DNA from: Rubrivivax sp. A210
Lineage (GTDB): Bacteria > Pseudomonadota > Gammaproteobacteria > Burkholderiales > Burkholderiaceae_C
Reading direction: 5' to 3'
NCBI RefSeq assembly: GCF_904426505.1
Contig: NZ_CAJGBN010000012.1
Span: 62,001-126,000 of the forward strand
Length of the DNA stretch: 64,000 nt
Every line of letters starts with the position of its first letter. The first letter of the stretch is position 1. Shown here piece by piece: positions 60,647-64,000 of the stretch. A program made the translations under genes and the position numbers. Below the pieces are notes generated by a model. That model had not been told where the DNA came from. It saw only the letters and a program-made list of their open reading frames with translations, and did no database searches.

Positions 60647-61591
60647 ATGCTCGCCCGGTCCGCCGCTCTGCTCATGGCCACGCTGTGCGCGGCCGGCGCT
60701 TGCCTGGCGCAGGCCGAGGCCGCACTGGCCGTCACCGAGCTCGCACCGGGCGTCTTCCTGCACCAGGGGAAGGTGGCCGACTGGACGCCGGCCAGCAGCG
60801 GCGATGTCGCCAACATGGGCTTCGTCGTCGGCAAGCGCTGCGTCGCCGTCATCGACACCGGCGGCACGCCGGCCCTGGGCCGGGCGCTGCGCGCAGCGGT
60901 GGCGCGCACCACGCCGCTGCCGGTGTGCTGGGTCATCAACACCCACGCCCATCCCGACCACCTGCTGGGCAATGGCGCCTTCACCACGGCTGGCACAGAC
61001 GGCGCGCCGGCGCCGCAGTTCGTCGGCCACACGCGCTTGCTGGCGGCACTGGGCGCACGCGAACGCTATTTCCGCAATGCGCTGCAGCGCGACTTCCAGT
61101 TCACGCCCGCGCCCGGCGACATCGTCTACCCCACCGTGCTCGTCGAGCGCCGGCTTGAGCTCGACCTCGGCCAGCGCGTGCTGCAGCTCGATGCCTGGCC
61201 CACAGCCCACACCGACAATGACCTCACGGTCTACGACCCGGCCAGCCGCACGCTCTTCCTGGGCGACCTGCTCTTTGCCGACCACATCCCGGTGGTTGAC
61301 GGCAGCCTCAAGGGCTGGCTGGCGGCGCTGGTGGCTTTGCGCGGCTTCGACGTGGCTCGCGCCGTGCCCGGCCATGGCGCGCCGGCCACCGCCTGGCCGG
61401 CCGCGCTGGGCAACCAGACTCGCTACCTCGACACCCTGCTGGCCGACACCCGCAAGGCCCTGGCCGACGGCCAGACGCTGGCGCAGACGGTGCAGCGCCT
61501 GGGCGCCCTGCCCACCTCGCCCTGGCGTCTGGCCGAGACCTTCCACCGCCGCAACATCACGGCGGCCTATGCCGAACTCGAATGGGAGTAG
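60647..61591 (+). CDS. Quinoprotein relay system zinc metallohydrolase
   Basis: A 314-residue exported metallo-beta-lactamase-fold protein (signal peptide MLARSAALLMATLCAAGACLAQA). Metal motif THAHPDHLLGN, then a further His in PTAHTDNDLTVYD, Asp in LFLGDLLFADH and His in VPGHGAPA, so the dinuclear site is complete. Such proteins recur with PQQ dehydrogenases together with SoxYZ-like carriers, as the quinoprotein relay system. The substrate is unknown; the fold and partner suggest sulfur or glutathione-thioester chemistry. Confidence 0.83.
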   Translation: MLARSAALLMATLCAAGACLAQAEAALAVTELAPGVFLHQGKVADWTPASSGDVANMGFVVGKRCVAVIDTGGTPALGRALRAAVARTTPLPVCWVINTHAHPDHLLGNGAFTTAGTDGAPAPQFVGHTRLLAALGARERYFRNALQRDFQFTPAPGDIVYPTVLVERRLELDLGQRVLQLDAWPTAHTDNDLTVYDPASRTLFLGDLLFADHIPVVDGSLKGWLAALVALRGFDVARAVPGHGAPATAWPAALGNQTRYLDTLLADTRKALADGQTLAQTVQRLGALPTSPWRLAETFHRRNITAAYAELEWE

Positions 61592-61596
61592 CGACG

Positions 61597-62445
61597 ATGG
61601 ACACCAGATATCCCAGCTTGGCGCGCCGGTCCCTGCTGCTGGCCCCGGTCATGTCGACGATCCTGGCCGCCTTTGCAGGCACTGCCGCCGCTCAGCTCAA
61701 GACCGGCGACAACCCCGAGGCCAGCGAGAACTGGCGCAAGGTGCGCGCCAGCCTCTACGCCGGGCGCGAGATCCGCTCGGCACCCGAAGCGCTGCTGACG
61801 CTGGATCTGCCGGCGCGCGCCGAGGATGCCGCCGTCGTGCCGCTGGCCATACGCACCGGCGGCACGGCGGCGCAGCGCATCAAGCGGCTGACGCTGATCA
61901 TCGACAACAACCCCTCGCCCATCGCCGCCATCTTCGATTTCGGCCGCGACAGCGCGCGTGCCGACATCGAGACCCGCGTGCGCATCGACGAATACACCCA
62001 TGTGCGTGCCGTCGCCGAGATGGACAGCGGCGAACTGCTGATGGCGGTGCGCTTCGTCAAGGCCTCGGGCGGCTGCTCGGCGCCGCCGGGCAAGGACCCG
62101 CAGGCCGCGCTGGCCAGCCTGGGCCGCATGCGGCTGCGCGTGGACGGCGCTGTCAGGCGAGAACAGCCGGTGCTGGCCCAGGTGATGATCAGCCACCCCA
62201 ATGCCTCGGGCCTGGCGATGGATCAGGCGACGCGCCAGTACACGCCCGCCCACTATGTGCGCCAGCTGGTGGTCAGCTACGCCGGCGAGCCGGTGGTGAC
62301 GGCCGACCTCGACATCTCGATCAGCGAGAACCCGAACTTCCGCTTCTACTTCGTGCCGCGCGGCGACGGCGTGCTCAAGGCCGAGGTGATGGATTCGCGC
62401 GAGCTGCGCTTCGAGAGCGGCATCGCGCTGGTGGCGGCGCCCTGA
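61597..62445 (+). CDS. Quinoprotein-associated SoxYZ-like carrier protein
   Basis: A 282-residue exported protein from ATG 61597 (ATG 61582 overlaps the previous stop). A SoxY-like domain (about 35-165: NPEASENWRKVRASLYAGREI) contains the single cysteine in SGGCSAPPGKD. A SoxZ-like domain follows (VMISHPNASGLAMDQATRQYTPAHYVRQLVVSY, ISENPNFRFYFVP). In sulfur oxidation SoxYZ carries substrates on a SoxY cysteine; here the cysteine is internal to a fusion. Members are found next to PQQ dehydrogenases. Confidence 0.87.
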   Translation: MDTRYPSLARRSLLLAPVMSTILAAFAGTAAAQLKTGDNPEASENWRKVRASLYAGREIRSAPEALLTLDLPARAEDAAVVPLAIRTGGTAAQRIKRLTLIIDNNPSPIAAIFDFGRDSARADIETRVRIDEYTHVRAVAEMDSGELLMAVRFVKASGGCSAPPGKDPQAALASLGRMRLRVDGAVRREQPVLAQVMISHPNASGLAMDQATRQYTPAHYVRQLVVSYAGEPVVTADLDISISENPNFRFYFVPRGDGVLKAEVMDSRELRFESGIALVAAP

Positions 62446-63422
62446 TGCACAGCCTCCGCGCGGCCCTGTGCACAGCCCTGGCCCTGGCGGCCCTGGCGGT
62501 GCCGGCCTGCGCGGCGCCCTTTGCCTACATCACCAACCAGGGCAGCCACGATGTCTCGGTGATCGACCTCGCCAGCGAGCGCGTCGTCGCCACCGTACCC
62601 GTGGGCCGCTCGCCGGCCGGCGTGGCCGCGGCCAGCCGCATAGCCCGCGTCTTCGTCTCCAACCCCGACAGCAAGACGCTGTCGGTGATCGACATGCGCA
62701 GCCAGCGCGTGGTCGACACCTGGCCGGCCGGCAGCGGCCCGGTGGGCATCGCCGCCTCGGCCGACGGCCAGTGGCTGTACGTCGCCGACTGGTACGCCAA
62801 CCGCCTGCTCATCTATGCCACCGCAGGCGCGGGCCGGGCCGAACCGGCCATCGCGCTGGGCCAGGCGCCGGCCGGCGTGGCGGTACATGACAACGGCCGC
62901 CTCGTCTTCGTGGCCGAGCGCGACGACGACAGCGTGGCCGTGATCGACACCCGCGAGCGCCGCGTGCGCGCCCGCGTGCGCGTCGGCAGCCACCCCTTCG
63001 CGCTGCTGCACGACGCGGCGCGCGAGCGCTTGTATGCGCTCAACGTGCAGAGCAATGACGTGAGCGTGGTCGACACGCGCGACGCTGACCGCCCGGCCGT
63101 CATCGCCACGGTCGCCGTCGGCAAGGCGCCCTATGGCGCGGCGCTGGCCATGGCCGGCAGCCTGCTCTACATCACCAACCAGCACGAGGACAGCGTGAGC
63201 GTGATCGACACCGCCACGTTGCGCCTGCTGCGCACCCTGCCCGGATTTGCTTACCCCGAGGGCGTGGCGGCGCACGGCGACAAGGTCTATGTCGTGAACT
63301 GGATGGACGACAACGTGAGCGTGCTCGACGCCGCCAGCGGACGCACGCTGGCCCAAGTGGCCACCGGCAGCAACAGCCGCGGCTTCGGCGCCTTCATCGG
63401 CGCGCCCGAAGCCACCCCCTGA
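62445..63422 (+). CDS. YVTN-type beta-propeller protein of quinoprotein cluster
   Basis: A 325-residue exported propeller (signal peptide LCTALALAALAVPACAAP). Repeated blades of the YVTN type are plain: FAYITNQGSHDVSVIDLASERVV, VFVSNPDSKTLSVIDM, VFVAERDDDSVAVIDTRERRV, LYITNQHEDSVSVIDT and VYVVNWMDDNVSVLDA. No PQQ-binding residues were identified. The TGATG overlap couples it to the SoxYZ-like gene. Likely a binding or scaffold protein for the relay or XoxF. Confidence 0.85.
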   Translation: MHSLRAALCTALALAALAVPACAAPFAYITNQGSHDVSVIDLASERVVATVPVGRSPAGVAAASRIARVFVSNPDSKTLSVIDMRSQRVVDTWPAGSGPVGIAASADGQWLYVADWYANRLLIYATAGAGRAEPAIALGQAPAGVAVHDNGRLVFVAERDDDSVAVIDTRERRVRARVRVGSHPFALLHDAARERLYALNVQSNDVSVVDTRDADRPAVIATVAVGKAPYGAALAMAGSLLYITNQHEDSVSVIDTATLRLLRTLPGFAYPEGVAAHGDKVYVVNWMDDNVSVLDAASGRTLAQVATGSNSRGFGAFIGAPEATP

Positions 63423-63446
63423 GACCGAGAAAAGGAGCAAGCTGCA

Positions 63447-63968
63447 ATGAAGAGAAGAACCCTGCTGGCCGCCTGGCCGGCCCTGCTGGCGGCGCCGGCG
63501 CTGGCCCACGGCCCCACGCGCCAGAAGGTGAGCGAGAAGATCAGCATCGCCGCCCCGGCCGACGCCGTGTGGGCGCGCATCCGCAACTTCGACGCGCTCA
63601 AGGACTGGCACCCGGCGGTCGCCGACAGCCCGGCCGACAAGGGCAACACGGAAGGCTCGGTACGCCGCCTCAAGCTCAAAGGCGGCGGCGAGCTGACCGA
63701 GACGCTGGAGAGCTTCAACGAGGCGCAGAAGAAATACAGCTACCGCGCCAAGGATGGCGGCGCCCTGCCCGTCACCAACTACACCTCGACGATCCAGGTC
63801 ACGGCCCAGGGCGACAAGGCCGAGGTCGAGTGGCGCGGCGCCTTCTACCGCGGCCACCCCGGCAATGAGCCGCCGCCCGACCAGAACGACGACGCCGCGG
63901 TGCGCGCCATCACCGGGGTCTACCGCAGCGGTCTGGCCAATCTCAAGGCCTTGATCGAAGGAAAGTAG
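63447..63968 (+). CDS. mxaD: MxaD-like SRPBCC protein
   Basis: A 173-residue exported START/SRPBCC-fold protein. Signal peptide to about residue 20 (LAAWPALLAAPALAHG). Features KISIAAPADAVWARIRNFDALKDWHPAV and GSVRRLKLKGGGELTETLESFNEAQKKYSYR are those of MxaD, reported to aid electron transfer between methanol dehydrogenase and cytochrome. AAAAGGAG precedes the ATG. It closes the recognisable xoxF gene set. Confidence 0.86.
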   Translation: MKRRTLLAAWPALLAAPALAHGPTRQKVSEKISIAAPADAVWARIRNFDALKDWHPAVADSPADKGNTEGSVRRLKLKGGGELTETLESFNEAQKKYSYRAKDGGALPVTNYTSTIQVTAQGDKAEVEWRGAFYRGHPGNEPPPDQNDDAAVRAITGVYRSGLANLKALIEGK

Positions 63969-63975
63969 GCCCGCC

Positions 63976-64000
63976 ATGTCGCCCACCGCCGCCCACCTCC
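63976..64000 (+). CDS. Start of a further gene, cut by window end
   Basis: ATG 63976 follows the mxaD stop by seven bases and reads MSPTAAHL to the edge. Too short to identify; tight spacing suggests the operon continues. Confidence 0.35.

Noticed and set aside
1..64000. CRISPR arrays, insertion sequences, prophage or integrase genes
   Set aside because: No regularly spaced repeats, transposase, integrase or phage proteins were seen. The window looks like stable chromosome.

Overview
The window is very GC-rich, densely coding DNA from a betaproteobacterium. The gene content and gene orders point to Burkholderiales, most like the Rubrivivax/Leptothrix/Methylibium group: ribBX-ribH-nusB-aminotransferase, lolB-ispE-tRNA-Gln-prs-rplY, hrcA/nadK-recN-rapZ, a PEP-CTERM protein, and a lanthanide-type methanol dehydrogenase. 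This placement is inferred from gene content, not from a database search. Genes are tightly packed and many overlap by ATGA, TGATG, TTGA or GTGA.

Layout. 0.1-5.3 kb: a minor type IV pilin operon (two FimT/GspH proteins, a PilE-like pilin, PilW, a long PilX and PilV). 5.3-10.8 kb: riboflavin genes (ribD, ribBX, ribH), nusB and an aminotransferase, with a PEP-CTERM protein gene inserted between ribD and ribBX that has its own sigma-54-type promoter and a hairpin terminator. 10.9-13.0 kb: a membrane Ser/Thr kinase with a PEGA-like tail, coupled to a TssQ-type lipoprotein. 13.0-15.6 kb: ybgC-tolQRA, without tolB-pal. 15.6-19.1 kb, minus strand: a DUF4399 protein and a four-gene bufferin-type RiPP cluster (bufA, bufB, bufC, doxX). 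19.1-22.5 kb: an Atm1-type ABC exporter, a thioesterase and a zinc-ribbon membrane protein.

22.5-31.6 kb, minus strand: a fatty-acid beta-oxidation gene run headed by a TetR regulator that has a 24-bp operator just before its start. 31.8-34.6 kb: an HNH endonuclease, a glycine-zipper lipoprotein, and a chemoreceptor with a sigma-28-type promoter. 34.8-49.3 kb: housekeeping genes (tRNA-Met, hrcA, nadK, recN, rapZ, a Lon-N protein, mutY, a dynamin-like GTPase, mutM, a TPR protein, lolB, ispE, tRNA-Gln, prs, rplY).

49.3-64 kb: the most distinctive region, a methanol-oxidation island. On the minus strand, six overlapping or nearly abutting genes match mxaR-S-A-C-K-L, the MxaFI maturation set. 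Divergent from them is xoxF, whose active site carries the extra aspartate of lanthanide-dependent enzymes, followed by xoxG and xoxJ. Then come a trypsin-like protease/TPR protein, two cysteine-containing periplasmic proteins of unknown function, a metallo-beta-lactamase-fold relay protein, a SoxYZ-like carrier, a beta-propeller and an MxaD-like protein. mxaF and mxaI are absent from the window, so the maturation set is placed to serve XoxF. I regard this island, with its unassigned exported proteins, as the best candidate for an undescribed system. The bufferin cluster and the sigma-54/PEP-CTERM cassette come next.
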